Position numbers and translations under genes: made by a program. The notes under the pieces are model-generated. The model made no database searches, was not told where the DNA came from, and saw nothing but the letters and a program-made list of their open reading frames with translations. Below, one piece after another: positions 45,833 through 57,663 of a stretch of 64,000 nucleotides of DNA (positions within the stretch are counted from its first letter, which is position 1; every line of letters starts with the position of its first letter). The stretch lies in contig JAGPNK010000007.1 of assembly GCA_020746835.1 (NCBI GenBank), positions 1,969,501 through 2,033,500 of the forward strand, written 5' to 3'. This DNA comes from Stachybotrys elegans (taxonomy: Eukaryota; Ascomycota; Sordariomycetes; Hypocreales; Stachybotryaceae).

Positions 45833-48800
45833 ATGTACGTGTGAAGCTCGAGGGCCGTGATGCCAGAAAAGCCGCTCAACGCTGACGATGCCGCCTCCGC
45901 TGCTAGGTTCGAGAAGTCGCTGTACGACCTCATCCGAGGCCTCCGGAACCACAAGGGAAACGAAAAGGAATACATCCAGAAGAGCCTGAAAGAATGCCGC
46001 GGCGAGGTTCGCAGTCAGGATATGGGTTCGTTGCGTTCCCGCCGAGTCATACGACGTGCACCGAGACTGACTCCTCCTTCCCGCTGCTAGACGTCAAGGC
46101 CACGGCCCTGCTGAAGCTGGTGTATCTTGAGATGGTTGGCCATGACATGTCCTGGGCCTCCTTCCATGTGCTTGAGGTCATGTCCTCGCCCAAGTACCAC
46201 CAGAAGCGTGTCGGCTACCTGGGCGCTGTCCAGAGTTTCCGTCCTGATACCGAGGTGCTCATGCTGGCGACGAACCTGCTCAAGAAGGTATGACTTCTGT
46301 CTTTGCTATCATACTTGCTGCTCGGCATAGCTGACCTAGCTCCCCTTTCAAGGACCTCGCATCCACGACCCCGACCGTCATCTCCCTCCCGATAGCCACA
46401 CTCCCACACGTAATCACTCCGTCGCTGGCGCTCTCGACCCTAGCCGATCTCCTCCCTCGTCTCAGCCACAGCCATGCCAACATACGAAAGAAGACGCTCG
46501 TCACGCTCTACCGGCTCGCTCTCGTCTACCCGGAGGCCCTCCGCGCCGCCTGGCCCAAGATCAAGGAGCGGCTCATGGAGCCCAATGAAGATCCCAGTGT
46601 GACGGCTGCCATTATCAACGTGGTGTGCGAGCTCGGCTGGCGGAGACCGCAGGACTTTCTGCCCCTGGCGCCACGCTTCTTTGAATTGCTTGTCGACGGG
46701 GGCAACAATTGGATGGCTATCAAGCTGATCAAACTGGTTCGCTTTCTTACTCGTACTAGCCGTGCGCAACTGTACTGACTGACCGTGGCCAGTTTGCGAC
46801 TCTGACCCCTCTTGAACCTCGCCTTGTAAGAAAGCTGCTGCCACCTCTCACAAATATCATTCGCACAACTCCCGCCATGTCATTACTGTACGAATGCATC
46901 AATGGTATTATTCAAGGTGGTATCCTGGACAGCGCAGACGACATCCATGGTGCAGACGAGATTGCTACCCTCTGCGTCAATAAGCTTCGTGGCATGGTAA
47001 TGATAGATGGAGACCCGAATCGTACGTTAACACCTGCCATAACCGTCCCCTAACTAACTAACCAAACGCAGTGAAATATGTGGCTTTGTTGGCTTTCAAT
47101 AAGATTGTTGTCACGCATCCCATTCTCGTCTCACAGCAGGAAGACGTCATTCTGGAGTGCATTGATAGCCCGGATATCACCATCCGAATCCAGGCCCTAG
47201 AGCTCGTTCAAGGCATGGTGACAAGCGATAACCTGGTCCAGGTCGTCAGTCGATTGATGAAGCAGCTCAAGTCTTCAAGACCCAGCAAAGAACGATCACC
47301 AGCCGGAACCCCCGTGGGAGAGACCAGCGGAGATTCAGAAGATGAGGCGCAAGCGACCATTAATGCACATTCAAGAGAGGATGGCCAGCTACCTCCCCTA
47401 CCAGAGGATTATCAGGTCGATGTCATTGGAAGAATTCTTCACATGTGCTCCAAGGATAACTACTCTAACATCTTGGACTTCGACTGGTACATTGATGTCC
47501 TGACACAGCTCGTTCGCATCGCACCAGTTCCACGGACGTCGGATATTAGCGGCCATGTATCAGCATCTCCCCTGGATATATCACAAAAGATAGGCGACGA
47601 GCTCCGGAATGTCGCCGTCAAGGTCAGGGCTATGAGAAGCACAGTCGTCAGGGCTTCCGAGGATATCCTGATCCAGCTCAATACCGACACCCCTGCCGGA
47701 CATCCCATTTCTTCTGGAGCGTTGAAGTCTGTTACGTGGGTTCTTGGTGAATACGCCTCACAAGTGGCTATCCCAGAGGATGCATTGAACGGTCTTCTGC
47801 AGCTCGTTCCCCGAACTGAGAAACCCGAAGTAACCACCACGGCTCTGCACGCCATTGTCAAGGTCTTTTCTTCAATTGTGGGGGATGAACTGCAGCCGTG
47901 GACCCCTGAGCGAAAGTCTCGCATTTCGCTCTTAATGGCCCGCATCATTGACGTCTTTGAGCCTCTAGCCATGCACCCTGCGCTGGAAGTCCAAGAGCGA
48001 GCTGTCGAGTTTATCGAGTTGCTGAAACTTACTGCAGAAGCTGTATCGGGTCAGCCAGCCTCAACGGATGACGTGCACCAAGATCCTCCTCTGCTTCTCA
48101 CCCAGGCTATTCCAAGCTTGTTCAATGGCTGGGAGCTCAACTCGGTGGCCGCAAGAGCGCAGCTGAATGTGCCGATTCCTGACGGATTGGACTTGGATGA
48201 GCCCATTCATGCCAACCTTACTGGTCTGCTATCTCAAGCAGACAATATTGTACTTCAATCGGACGAGGCCGACGATTTCGAGATGTACTACAACCAGCGC
48301 CAACCTGCAACGAGCATTTCATCGTCTGGACCAGCCATCAGCAGGATTGCAGAACCCGAAGAGGAGATGGTGGGTTCATACCAGCAGCCGAGCGAAGATA
48401 GCTACCTTGACGCGGATATCGTGGCTAGGAGAAAGGCTGAACGCATGGAGAGAAACAAGGACGACCCCTTTTACATTGCCAGCGACGCCGTACCTCAAAC
48501 CTCTACCCCGATACATAACATTCTCCAGAACAGCAACGGCCCTGACCTCGACATTGACTCCATACCAATAATGCAGTTGGATCTGGACAAGGTTAACAGC
48601 GTTCCTGCTCGCTCTTCGAGGCCTCAACCGAAACCCCGCCAGAAGGTGGTGGTGGCTGAGGACGAGATGCTGGGTGGCAGCGATAGCGGACCGCGCCACT
48701 ACGACTCGGAAAACAACTCGGACAGCTTTACCAGGGCTAAGACTAGGAAGCTAAAGCAGTCGCTGCTCCAGGTGGATTCCAGCCACATCGGCTCCTTCAG

Positions 48801-49179
48801 CCTCGAGGGCGAACCTTCCACGGGCTTCGACTACGAGCAGCAGCAGCGCGAGGAGGCCGAGATGCAGCAGGCCATGAAGGAGGTGGAGCGGCTTCGGCTC
48901 GAGATGCAGCGGGCCAACGAGCGCATCCAGGTCGCCCACGGCGTCGACTCTGAAGGCACCATTGTCAAGAAGAAGAAGTCAACCAAGAAGAAGGTGGCTA
49001 AGCCAGAAGGCGATGAGGGCGCAGATGTTGTCAAGCCGAAAAAGAAGAAGAAAGTAAAGCCTGCGGGTGCAGACGGTGAACCTGCGGCGGAAGGAAGCGC
49101 AGTCCCTGACACAGCCGAAGCAGTTGTGCCTAAGAAAAGGAAGAAAAAGAAGGTTGCCTCGATTCAGGAAGCTGGCTGA
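45833..49179 (+). CDS. APL5: AP-3 adaptor complex delta subunit
   Basis: Large subunit of AP-3, which sorts cargo from Golgi/endosomes to the vacuole (known). Exons 45833-45834, 45907-46025, 46091-46287, 46353-46736, 46793-47021 and 47072-49179 give about 1012 aa. The ATG is split: AT, then an intron with GTACGT donor, GCTGAC branch and CTAG end, then G. This yields MFEKSLYDLIRGLRNHKG, which matches the start of fungal AP-3 delta as I know it (compare MFDKNLQDLVRGIRNHK in the human protein). Trunk hallmarks: KATALLKLVYLEMVGHDMSW, MSSPKYHQKRVGYLGAVQSF, ANIRKKTLVTLYRLALVYPE, NWMAIKLIKLFATLTPLEPR. Hinge and tail are Ser/Asp-rich, then helical, and end in Lys-rich KKKKKVKP blocks. The in-frame ATG at 45860 lies inside intron 1. 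Confidence 0.93.
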
Positions 49180-49806
49180 AAGGAGGCTGGCCTGCGGCTC
49201 TATCATAGAAGGGGAGGCTTATAGCATGAGATATATACCAAAAACGGTAGATTCGAACATATGGATATGTATTAAAAAAAACTCAAACTCGTATACATCT
49301 TGCTGTGGCGCGTTTCCCCCCAAGTCCAATAACTTGCGCCCTTGGCCGAAGAAGCCGTATAACACAGAGCGCGCACCTCATGGTCCTTATCCATCTCCGT
49401 TCCTACCTTACGCCCGTTCCCAAGTCGCCTTGGATAAGCCAGCCTCTATCCTTGCTTCTCTAATGATAGAATCTAGCCGCATCACACCTCAGCTACCAAA
49501 GAACACTGAACCTAGACCCAGGCACGAAGGGAAGAGAAAGATGGCGAAAAGATAGGAAATACGAAATAAGAAAGAAAGGCCAAATAATAATGAAAACCAA
49601 ATAACGTCGCCGTGAGCTTCGTAATACAGCATAAAATACAAACTACAGCGTAGTCTCATACTCCATAATGCGTAAACATGGCGAGGGTGGAATGGCAGTT
49701 GTTGTACCAAATGGCAGAACAGACATCAACCGAGTCCACGGCAGAACGAGCCCCTCTTCATATCATTCCCATCCAATCGATCCTAGCGCCCGAACCTGTC
49801 CCGTGA
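49180..49806. other. Convergent 3' region
   Basis: Lies between AP-3 delta (+) and the F-BAR/RhoGAP gene (-). Purine-rich at 49525-49580. Both 3' UTRs, with nothing else seen. Confidence 0.55.
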
Positions 49807-52499
49807 TTAATCTGCCATGGGTGCGTCCTCCAGCGTGATGCCGCGGAGAGACGATTCCTGAGGAGGGGAGTTGGCAACCCTGCGGCCACCCACGAACTTG
49901 GCGCCACCTTTGCCGAGGCTATCACGCTTGTTCTCACTGAGAACCTCTGACTCGATTCCTCGGCTGTGATCAGAGCCATTGACACCATCTGGCGAACCGA
50001 CGGCCTCAGATCCGGGCACCTCAAGACTGGAGCGCTTCATGGGTCCCAAGCTGGTGCGGTGGTGGCGTTCGGCCGCCGTAGGACTGCCGGTCTGGATAGG
50101 AAATCGGGTCTCGATGCTGCTTCTCTGTCGGTTGTGGCGGGGGCTTGGAGCGGGACTTGGGGCACGGCTTCGCGAAGCGTTGGCTTTCTCTACCAAAGCC
50201 CTGTTGCGCTCCTCCATGAGGGCCTTCCTATTGCTCTCGTCGGTGCTAATGGCCCTAGGTCGGTTGGATGAGACGGATGACGAGTGATTCAGAGTAGACA
50301 TGCGCTTGAGTTCGCGGAAGATGGGCTCCTTGTGGGCAAATAGATCTCGTACCAGCCTGTACGCGTGCTTCTCTTCCAAGGTCAAGGAAGTTTCGACGCG
50401 GGGCCTGAGGATGCAAGGAGCAAGCGATGTCGCGAGGGACGTGACATAGTCTTCGCCAGCAGAGGTCAGGTCGATGAGACGGGTAAAGTGGTTCATGCAA
50501 GCATCCAATGTAGCAATGTTAGTGAGACGTAGTTGAGAGAGAGTCTGTTGTAGAGCAGCAATGCGAGAGGCCTCGCTACCATCCGTAGTAGTCGACGTGT
50601 AAATGGTTCGCACAATTTCATAAACATGGCAGGAGACGAGCGAGTCTGCAAGTTGGTTAGTCTTGGGGGTCTGCACAACAGCTTCAGGTCGGATTCTGAT
50701 CCCGACGTACCTGGTAGCTCAAGGAGATAGAGCTTCAGCAGACTGGCCACCGTGGGAATGTCGAACTCTTCGAATACATCGCCAGTGAACTGTTTACCGT
50801 CATTGATCTTGGCTCGAAGCTTATGGGTCTGAGCCAAGGGTACGTCGACAAGCCACACGCCACGCCTTGCCTCATCTCCTTCAAGATCGGGATAGTGGTG
50901 ATCGAGGTAGGTGAGAATGGTGGTGACAATAATGGGCACGCGCTTCTTATCAGCTCGCGCACGAGCTTCCAAATCGACACCAAAGGTCTGGTCATCAACC
51001 TTGTTGTAGTAGTTTTCATAGACCACCACCCGCGGGACGAAGGAACCGGTGCGGTAGTTCTCGAGAAGGTAGCGCAAATCTCCGACGGGCTGGATTGTCT
51101 CCTGAAACAGCATCATCTTGTCCACGGTGGACTGCAAGCTTGGAATGACGTTGCCAATGGTGCCGGAGAAGTCAAGAATGACCGTCTTGACGGCCTTGAG
51201 CCTGTCGAGCTCACAGCGTTCAAGGTACTTGAGGTGATTGTAAATGGATTCTTCGAGATCGCATCGTAGCTCATCGAGTTTGCGCACACCAGCCTTGTAC
51301 TTGTCGTCGGCTTCCCTCGCCTCGCGCTGCAGGCGCTGGGCGGGTGTCTCGTTGGGGTGCGCGTTGCCGAGGACGTTCCAGTTGGACAGATATTCGTTGA
51401 TGGTGCCGGAGACAGGGGATTCAGCGGTATCCGAGTTTGTTGGCATCGAGAACGTCCTGCCCAGCGGCTGCTTCTTCTCTGGTACGCCAGCTAGCTGGAA
51501 AGCCTTGGGGCGCCACTGGTAGAACATCTTGGAGCTGTTGGCAAATGTGTTGCCCACGTTTCCAACGAGACGGAGCAAGCCGTTGGAAATGAGGTCTTGT
51601 CCCACACGCTCCGCATAGCTGACGCTGGAGATGGCCATGTGGCGCTGGAGGTACTCGACAATGTCGGATCCGGCCGAGGTATTCAAGTAAGTGCCGAGGA
51701 TGGGCACCTTGGTTTCTCCCATCTTGATGATTGACAGCATCTGTCCGAGAATCTTCTTGACCTGTTCGGGTTTGTACACTTCATCGCCGATTTCGTAGAG
51801 CTCTTCGTCGTCGTCGGGAACATGGTCTTGCTGCACCTTGATCTCGGGGATCTGCTGATCTCGCTTGGGGCTCGTCTCGGGGTCCCGGAAGGCCAGTTTA
51901 TTCTCCTCCTCAAGATCTTCGACCAGCCTGCACTTGTTAAAATAATTGGCCCGCAGCTTCTTGACGTTCTCGGCCTGGCGGTCGTGCGCCTTGACGCGGC
52001 TCTGCAGATCTTCGTGGGAATCGTGTATCCGAGCTTCGTGAGCATCGCACCAGCGAGAGAAGGGCGTGACGACTAGGTCTCGAATGCCTTGAGCAATTCG
52101 CTGATGGCTGCGGGCAGCATCCTGCATCTCGATGCGCATGCCATCGAAAGCCTATTTGAGGTCAGAAAGCTGGGAGCTGGGGCCTCGAGATACAAGACGC
52201 ACCTTTCGCACAGTAGCGCCGTCGTCGTTTGAAAAACCGCCGGTGATCTTGTCGGCGGCGGGCGTAATATCAGCTAGGCGTAGACCGTATGCCTCCTCGG
52301 CTTCAGCACGCATGCGGGCTATGGTGAGAACCTGGCGGTTCTCGACCACGCCCTGCTGGAGCTTCTTGAACAAAACGCCGAGGCCTAGACTCAGTCTTAG
52401 GTGTCAAGATCGCGAGGGAGAGCCCAATGGCTCGGTGGGCGCTGGGAACGTACCTGCGGCATAGTCGCTGGACCAGAAAGAATCGGCGAAGCCAGGCAT
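49807..52499 (-). CDS. RGD2: F-BAR / DEP / RhoGAP protein (Rgd2-like)
   Basis: Membrane-binding Rho-regulator family. Yeast Rgd2 acts on Cdc42 and Rho5 (known). Minus-strand exons 52499-52454, 52384-52203, 52151-50711 and 50645-49807 give about 835 aa. The FCH/F-BAR start is MPGFADSFWSSDYAAGLGVL with FKKLQQGVVENRQVLTIARM. A DEP-like segment is inserted at about 210-300 (KMGETKVPILGTYLNTSAGS, LISNGLLRLVGNVGNTFANS), and the F-BAR helices continue to about 440. The RhoGAP domain (about 465-650) includes VPIIVTTILTYLDHHYPDLE and VASLLKLYLLELPDSLVSCH. The arginine-finger position is Leu510 (GVWLVDVP where active GAPs have G.[FY]R). The later Asn is also not conserved, so GAP activity is doubtful. 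The tail is Ser/Arg/Pro-rich and probably phosphorylated. Confidence 0.9.
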
Positions 52500-54548
52500 T
52501 TTCGCAGCAACCCCGACCAGCTGAGCGCTTGCTTGGGAGAAATTCGTGCTTGAAACGCTATATCGACGGGTATTCGTAACTGCTAGGGATGGGGAGAAAG
52601 GTAGACAGGCGCTGCTTTGGCGAGGTCCAGATCCAGGGGGCCGGCGTGAAAATCACTGGTTGGTGGCTGGCAGACCGGCGCGCGCGGCGACGTAATGCGA
52701 TTTGGGCGCTGTCGAATGGAGTCGCTGGAAGGGCATGCAAGGATGGGACAAGAGTCGTGGGTCGAGCGCGGCTGTGAAATGGAGTGAAACAAGAACGAGG
52801 ACACGATGATGTGGGAGGAAAAGGAGGGTCAGGAAGAGGAGAAGGAGTGAGCTGGGAGGAGGCTCCCCAAAGGCTCTTAGAACGGCCGTAGTGTATATGT
52901 AGGGTGTTGATTTGTGTTGGTTGGCAATCCTGTAACCAGTCAATCAGGGTTGACTTTCAAGAAAGATGGAAGGCAAGGCGCCTCGGATCGGTGCCTCGAG
53001 ACAGGGAGGTACGGTACGTACAGTACATGGGGCTTGGCTTGGGGTCGCGGGTACCTGCCGGAAGTACTGTACATCGTGTCACAGTGGGAAGGAAGGCTCC
53101 TTAATAAAGCAGGCCACGCCTCTTGCCCTGCTTTTCCCCAGGCATGCCAGCCAATGGCAGCGGATAATGCCTAGTTTGGAATAGTCGCAAAGACAGGGTA
53201 AGGAAGGCATGGAGGGCAAGGTACTGGACAATGGAGCATCAGTAGGCTGGCGAGCAACTCATGTATCAGTACATACATGTAGACAATAAAGTGCGGGTAG
53301 ATAACAGGCCAAGGTTGGCCGATGTGCCTGTCTGCCCTGTGGCTCAGCCTAACGAACCGCGCTTTTTGACCTCTTTCATCCCATCTGGCTATGTAGCGCG
53401 ACCAACACATGCGCTGGCGCTTACTTGCAGGTACTCCATGAACAGGTCCCATTCTTCTCTTTGACGCTACCAACAGGCACCTTTGAAGTCCCCAATACCC
53501 CTAGAAGTTAGTGCACACCGATGGGTGCATTCCTGTATGCATTGAACCCTGAAGCCCACCAGCATGCTAGGTGAAGAGACTGCATGCTCCGCTTCTGGCT
53601 TCGTATAAAAGATATTAAACATTGTCAAGCTGACGTGCCGGATCCAGATACGACACTCGGGAAACCCGGCCGTGCTAGCCCAGATCTGCAAACACACGGG
53701 GACAAATATCTACGCCTTGGCGCCCCGGGCCTGAGAGGAAATCGCCATGGTGGCTGGCCTCAGCAGGCCGGTTCTAAGGGAGGCGGGCTGTCGCGTACCT
53801 AAGATTGTCTCAGTGGAAGAACCACTGACAGATAGTTCCATTGCCTTTCCTCTCTTTCTGCCCTTCTCCTAACCACGTCATCGTTTGACTTGTCGCGCTT
53901 GCGTGGGTCGTTTTGCGTGCCTGCATGATTCACTACCTGCAGCTCCAAGACGATCCTAATCTACGGCGTTTCCTGGATCTCTCACAGGCAGGTTTCGATA
54001 CATGGGGCCAGTCTTGGGCGAGAAAAAGAAAGCAGAAAAGCCAGGCAGTCCCCAATTCAAGAAGAAGAAATGCCCAGCTGCTGGCCCAGCTGTGGGCCTC
54101 TTCCAGGAACCAACCATTGCCAGTCGCAAACAATGGCAATGATAAATATAGATACAGCAATTGTATGTACCTAGCCGTCGTGCATCGCAACTGCGGTAAC
54201 GCTGCTCTTGTTTGCAGCGCATTGGTAATACGTTTCACGGATTCTCAGGCCACCGCGTTCACTGCCTCGAGGCCTGAAACCAAGGACTCGCTTCTTCTGG
54301 CACAGCTCCCCTGACAAGACAGCCCCTGTCTTGTTGGACTGCTTATCCCCATACCCACTATGACTGCTACCTTATCGTGATAGTCGTCTCAACATCCTTC
54401 TTCCTTCACATCCGAAGCTCTGCAACTCTACGGCTGGTACACGCGACTTCCTCACGTTTCCAGTCCTGCCATTGATCCAATCCCCGATCCCCCGTCATCT
54501 TGTTTGTGTAGAGAAGACCGCTCGTTGGCCGTCTGAGACTGCGCAAAC
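52500..54548. other. Divergent intergenic region, 2 kb
   Basis: Lies between the F-BAR/RhoGAP gene (-) and the dipeptidase gene (+). Several GTAC/GGTACC-rich words at about 53010-53075. Open frames here (e.g. 53913-54314) show no family signature. Nothing is supported. Confidence 0.5.
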
Positions 54549-56146
54549 ATGGCTCCGACCGGTCCGCTTCCGCGGCACTATAAGAGAAAGGGCACAGATG
54601 CCGTCTTTGATGACGATCTTGATGATCGCAGGCGACGCAGGTTGACGCCCCGCAAGCTCTTCCTAGTTGTCTTCTTTTCGCTCCTCGCTCTCAGCCTGTT
54701 GGACACACCTATCGCAAGCTCTTACCAGCGAGTGTCCCATCACCTATGCCACAAAACCCAATCCGTGGAGGAAAGGGCACGCAGCATCCTCAAGCACACT
54801 CCATTGATCGGTAAATGAGATCCGGATGCCATCTTCCAGCTTTTATCCCATGTCTGAACTATATCTGATGACGGATGGCAGATGGCCATGTTGATTTCCC
54901 CATAGCGCTACGATTCGCTTATGGCAACCACATCTACAATGAGACCTTCAGAGAAAAGTTTGAGAACGGAAACCTCTTGGGCCATGTCGACCTCCCACGT
55001 CTGAGAGAGGGCCAATCAGGCGGAGCATTCTGGAGTGTCTTCGCCCCTTGCCCGAGCAACATCACCGACTTTTCAGATGAAAACTATGCTGCCGGTAGGT
55101 TGCCAGCCATCAAGGGGGATTGATACGTGGCGGGTGCTGACAACTCATTTTTCAACAGCTCTCCAGTTCACTCTGGACCAGATTGACGTAACCAACAGGC
55201 TTCGTGCGCTTTATTCCAAGGACTTCTCCCAGAGCAGCGACAGCCATGGCGCTCTCCAAGATTTCAAGCAGGGCAAACTCATCTCCCCACTGGGTGTTGA
55301 GGGACTTCACCAGATTGCCAACTCAGTGTCCAACTTGAGGACCTTCTATGCTCTCGGTGTCCGCTATGCCACCTTGACGCACAACTGCAACAACAAGTTT
55401 GCCGATGCTGCCAGCTTTGGTGACCGCAAGGCCGACCCTGTTTGGGGAGGAGTCAGCCCGCTCGGTCAACAAATCGTGCACGAGATGAACCGACTGGGAA
55501 TGATAGTGGACCTCTCTCATGTTAGGTAAGAGAACGCACAAACTCCATGCCATCCGTCCAACTCCCCCTAACAATGCTTCTCAGCGATGATACCATGGTT
55601 CATACCCTTGGTGGTCGGGATGACTGGAGCGGCTCTCAGGCGCCTGTCATCTTCTCTCACAGCTCCGCCTGGAGCGTCTGCCCTCACCCCCGCAACGTCA
55701 AGGACCATGTTCTCCAGCTCGTCAAAGCCCGCAACTCGCTTGTCATGGTCAACATTGCACCCGAGTTCATCTCGTGCATCGACAACGGCAACGAGAGCGG
55801 CATTCCGGATTTCGACCCGGAGCACTCCAACTTGGACCAGGTTGTCAAGCACATCATGCACATCGGTGAGCTCATCGGCTACGACCACGTGGGCATCGGC
55901 AGCGACTTTGACGGTATCAGTAGCGTACCGGAGGGCTTTGAAGATGTCTCCAAGTATCCCGATCTGATCGCCGAGCTCCTCCGACGTGGAGTCTCGGATG
56001 CTGATGCGGCCAAGATCGTAGGAGGCAATGCGCTTCGTGTCTGGGGAGAGGTCGAAGCTGTAGCAGCAAAGATGCAGCAGGCTGGGGCATATATCATGGA
56101 GGACGAGCGGCCGGCAATGTTCTCGGGGCTGGCTTTCACCGACTAA
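54549..56146 (+). CDS. Membrane dipeptidase, peptidase family M19
   Basis: Binuclear zinc dipeptidase (renal dipeptidase family). It hydrolyses dipeptides, and the fungal substrate is unknown. Exons 54549-54810, 54882-55094, 55159-55525 and 55585-56146 give 467 aa. A basic N-terminal cytosolic segment (DDRRRRRLTPRK) is followed by one membrane anchor (LFLVVFFSLLALSLL), so it is type II with the catalytic domain outside or in the lumen. Zinc ligands are all visible: DGHVDFP (His90, Asp92), the Glu of PLGVEGLHQIANS, the His of IVDLSHVSDDTM and the His of VIFSHSSAWSVCPHPRNVKD. NVAPEF is represented by MVNIAPEFISC, and HVGIGSDFDGIS closes the barrel. The HxN of many homologues is HVD here, but the metal ligands are kept. 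Confidence 0.93.
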
Positions 56147-56321
56147 ACAAACTCCAACTGCCATATATATCCTTCTACATTGTAATCGTACAATTTGTAC
56201 AGAGCTAGCTTTTGTTGCACAGCATGGCAAGCCGCACCATATCCATGACCAAAACAGCTTCCGTGATCGACATGCTGAGAGCCACGCGCCAAATCTGAAA
56301 TAGACCCTAGATAATAATTCT

Positions 56322-56825
56322 CTACCGCTTTCGTTCGAGTCTGTTGAGCCTGTTTGCAGTCGCCGTCTGAGTCCTCGTACGTTGACCACGCACAGGCAGA
56401 CCCATGGCATGCCGCCTACCACGATACGAGCCAATATCCTTCAACCTCTTGATGTTCTCCTGCATCGACTTTATGGCATCACCCTCAAGTTTCATTTGCG
56501 ATAGTTCGGCTGTCAGGGAGGTGACGGTTTTCGGGGCCAGGGAGCCGACCTTGGCGAGTTTGTGTATAGAGTGTTTGGCCATGACGCGAGCCGAGGTGAA
56601 AGGGCCGAGGTTGTAGAAGGACTCGAGGGCTTTCTAAACATCATCAAGGTCAGCGACGGGCTTGGCGCGACAATGCCAGGAGCGCAGTTTGGCTTGATTT
56701 GTTGGACGTTGGACGGACCTGGACGAGCTTGCCCTCGGGGAAGTTGACTCCCATGATGAACACCTGTGCTCGCGTCAGCCATTGAACCGAAAGACTTTGC
56801 CCGAGAACATTTGTCTGCATACCAT
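56322..56825 (-). CDS. SWS2: Mitochondrial small-subunit ribosomal protein uS13m (Sws2)
   Basis: Protein of the mitochondrial ribosome head (bacterial S13 homologue), contacting tRNA and large subunit (known). Minus-strand exons 56825-56823 (ATG only), 56763-56719 and 56633-56322 give 119 aa, the normal length. The splice of the lone ATG onto GTGTTCATCATGGGAGTC gives MVFIMGVNFPEGKLVQKALE, which is how fungal uS13m proteins begin. Starting at the internal Met would drop four conserved residues. Seen: FYNLGPFTSARVMAKHSIHK (helix-turn-helix), LTAELSQMKLEGD, and the C-terminal RLKDIGSYRGRRHAMGLPVR followed by GQRTRTQTATA, which is the universal S13 signature. The intron after ATG has GTATGC, GCTGAC and CACAG. 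It is divergent from the cyclophilin gene. Confidence 0.93.
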
Positions 56826-57663
56826 TGCGACGTATTGGGCCGAGACTTGCGCCTCGTTACTTGCAGAGAAAGATGGAATCCGTACTTGACTGATACCTGT
56901 CGTAGGACAGACAAATGATGGCCCAGGACCGAAAATTGGATGCTGCTCGGACAAACTGAGGCTAAACTGCCTGCCTCTACTAATTGGGCGGATGGCCAAA
57001 GAAAGAAAGGGTCTGAGAGATACAGGGGGTGGCTGGCATATGGAGGTACCCTCCTGCCAGATACTGCGGAGAGGTACTTTGTCGTAATGCCAAGAGCTTT
57101 TGGGGGTAAGCGGACAACAGGCGCCGGTGTGGTGCATTGACTTTGGGGATCTACAACCGCCACCGCTTCATCAGGTATCCAGAGATCTTTGCCAGATAAG
57201 CACGCAATTGAGCTATATGGTAGCATGTTATCACGAAGAAAGAAGGGATCTGAACTGCCGGGGCCATGTAGCATGGAAATTGGGTTTGCCACGAAGCAAA
57301 AAAGGACGGTAGATACATAGGTACATGACTGCTCCGCCGCAGGGGCTCGTCAGCATGTGCAGAAACGGCAGTGGCTTGATAGGGGAGTAGGCGCTGGAAG
57401 GGAGGGGGCCGGTCGTGCACCTCCAAAAGGGAGTTGGCGGGGGAAGCTTTGAAACGATGGGACAGGTGCCGCTGGATCCATGCATGCGATTCATCCATGC
57501 TCGCCTATTCTGGGACTGTACAAGTGTCCCCTCAGGCCCTCGAGCACCACCCGTGCAAGCACCCAGGAGATGCTTTAAAACCCCCCCTCTTTCCCGCCCG
57601 CCACCTTTTCCTTCACTTCTGTCCATCAAACATCCCCCCCCTCGCGAGAGAGATTCTACCACC
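56826..57663. other. Divergent intergenic region
   Basis: Promoter region of uS13m (-) and the ER cyclophilin (+). C-rich just upstream of 57664. No gene is recognised. Confidence 0.5.

Noticed and set aside
45860..45906. In-frame ATG giving an AP-3 delta N-terminal extension MPEKPLNADD
   Set aside because: It lies inside what reads as intron 1, and the spliced AT|G start gives the conserved family N-terminus instead.
55568..56434. 288-codon minus-strand frame
   Set aside because: Antisense to the last dipeptidase exon. No family similarity, and it overlaps a well-supported gene.
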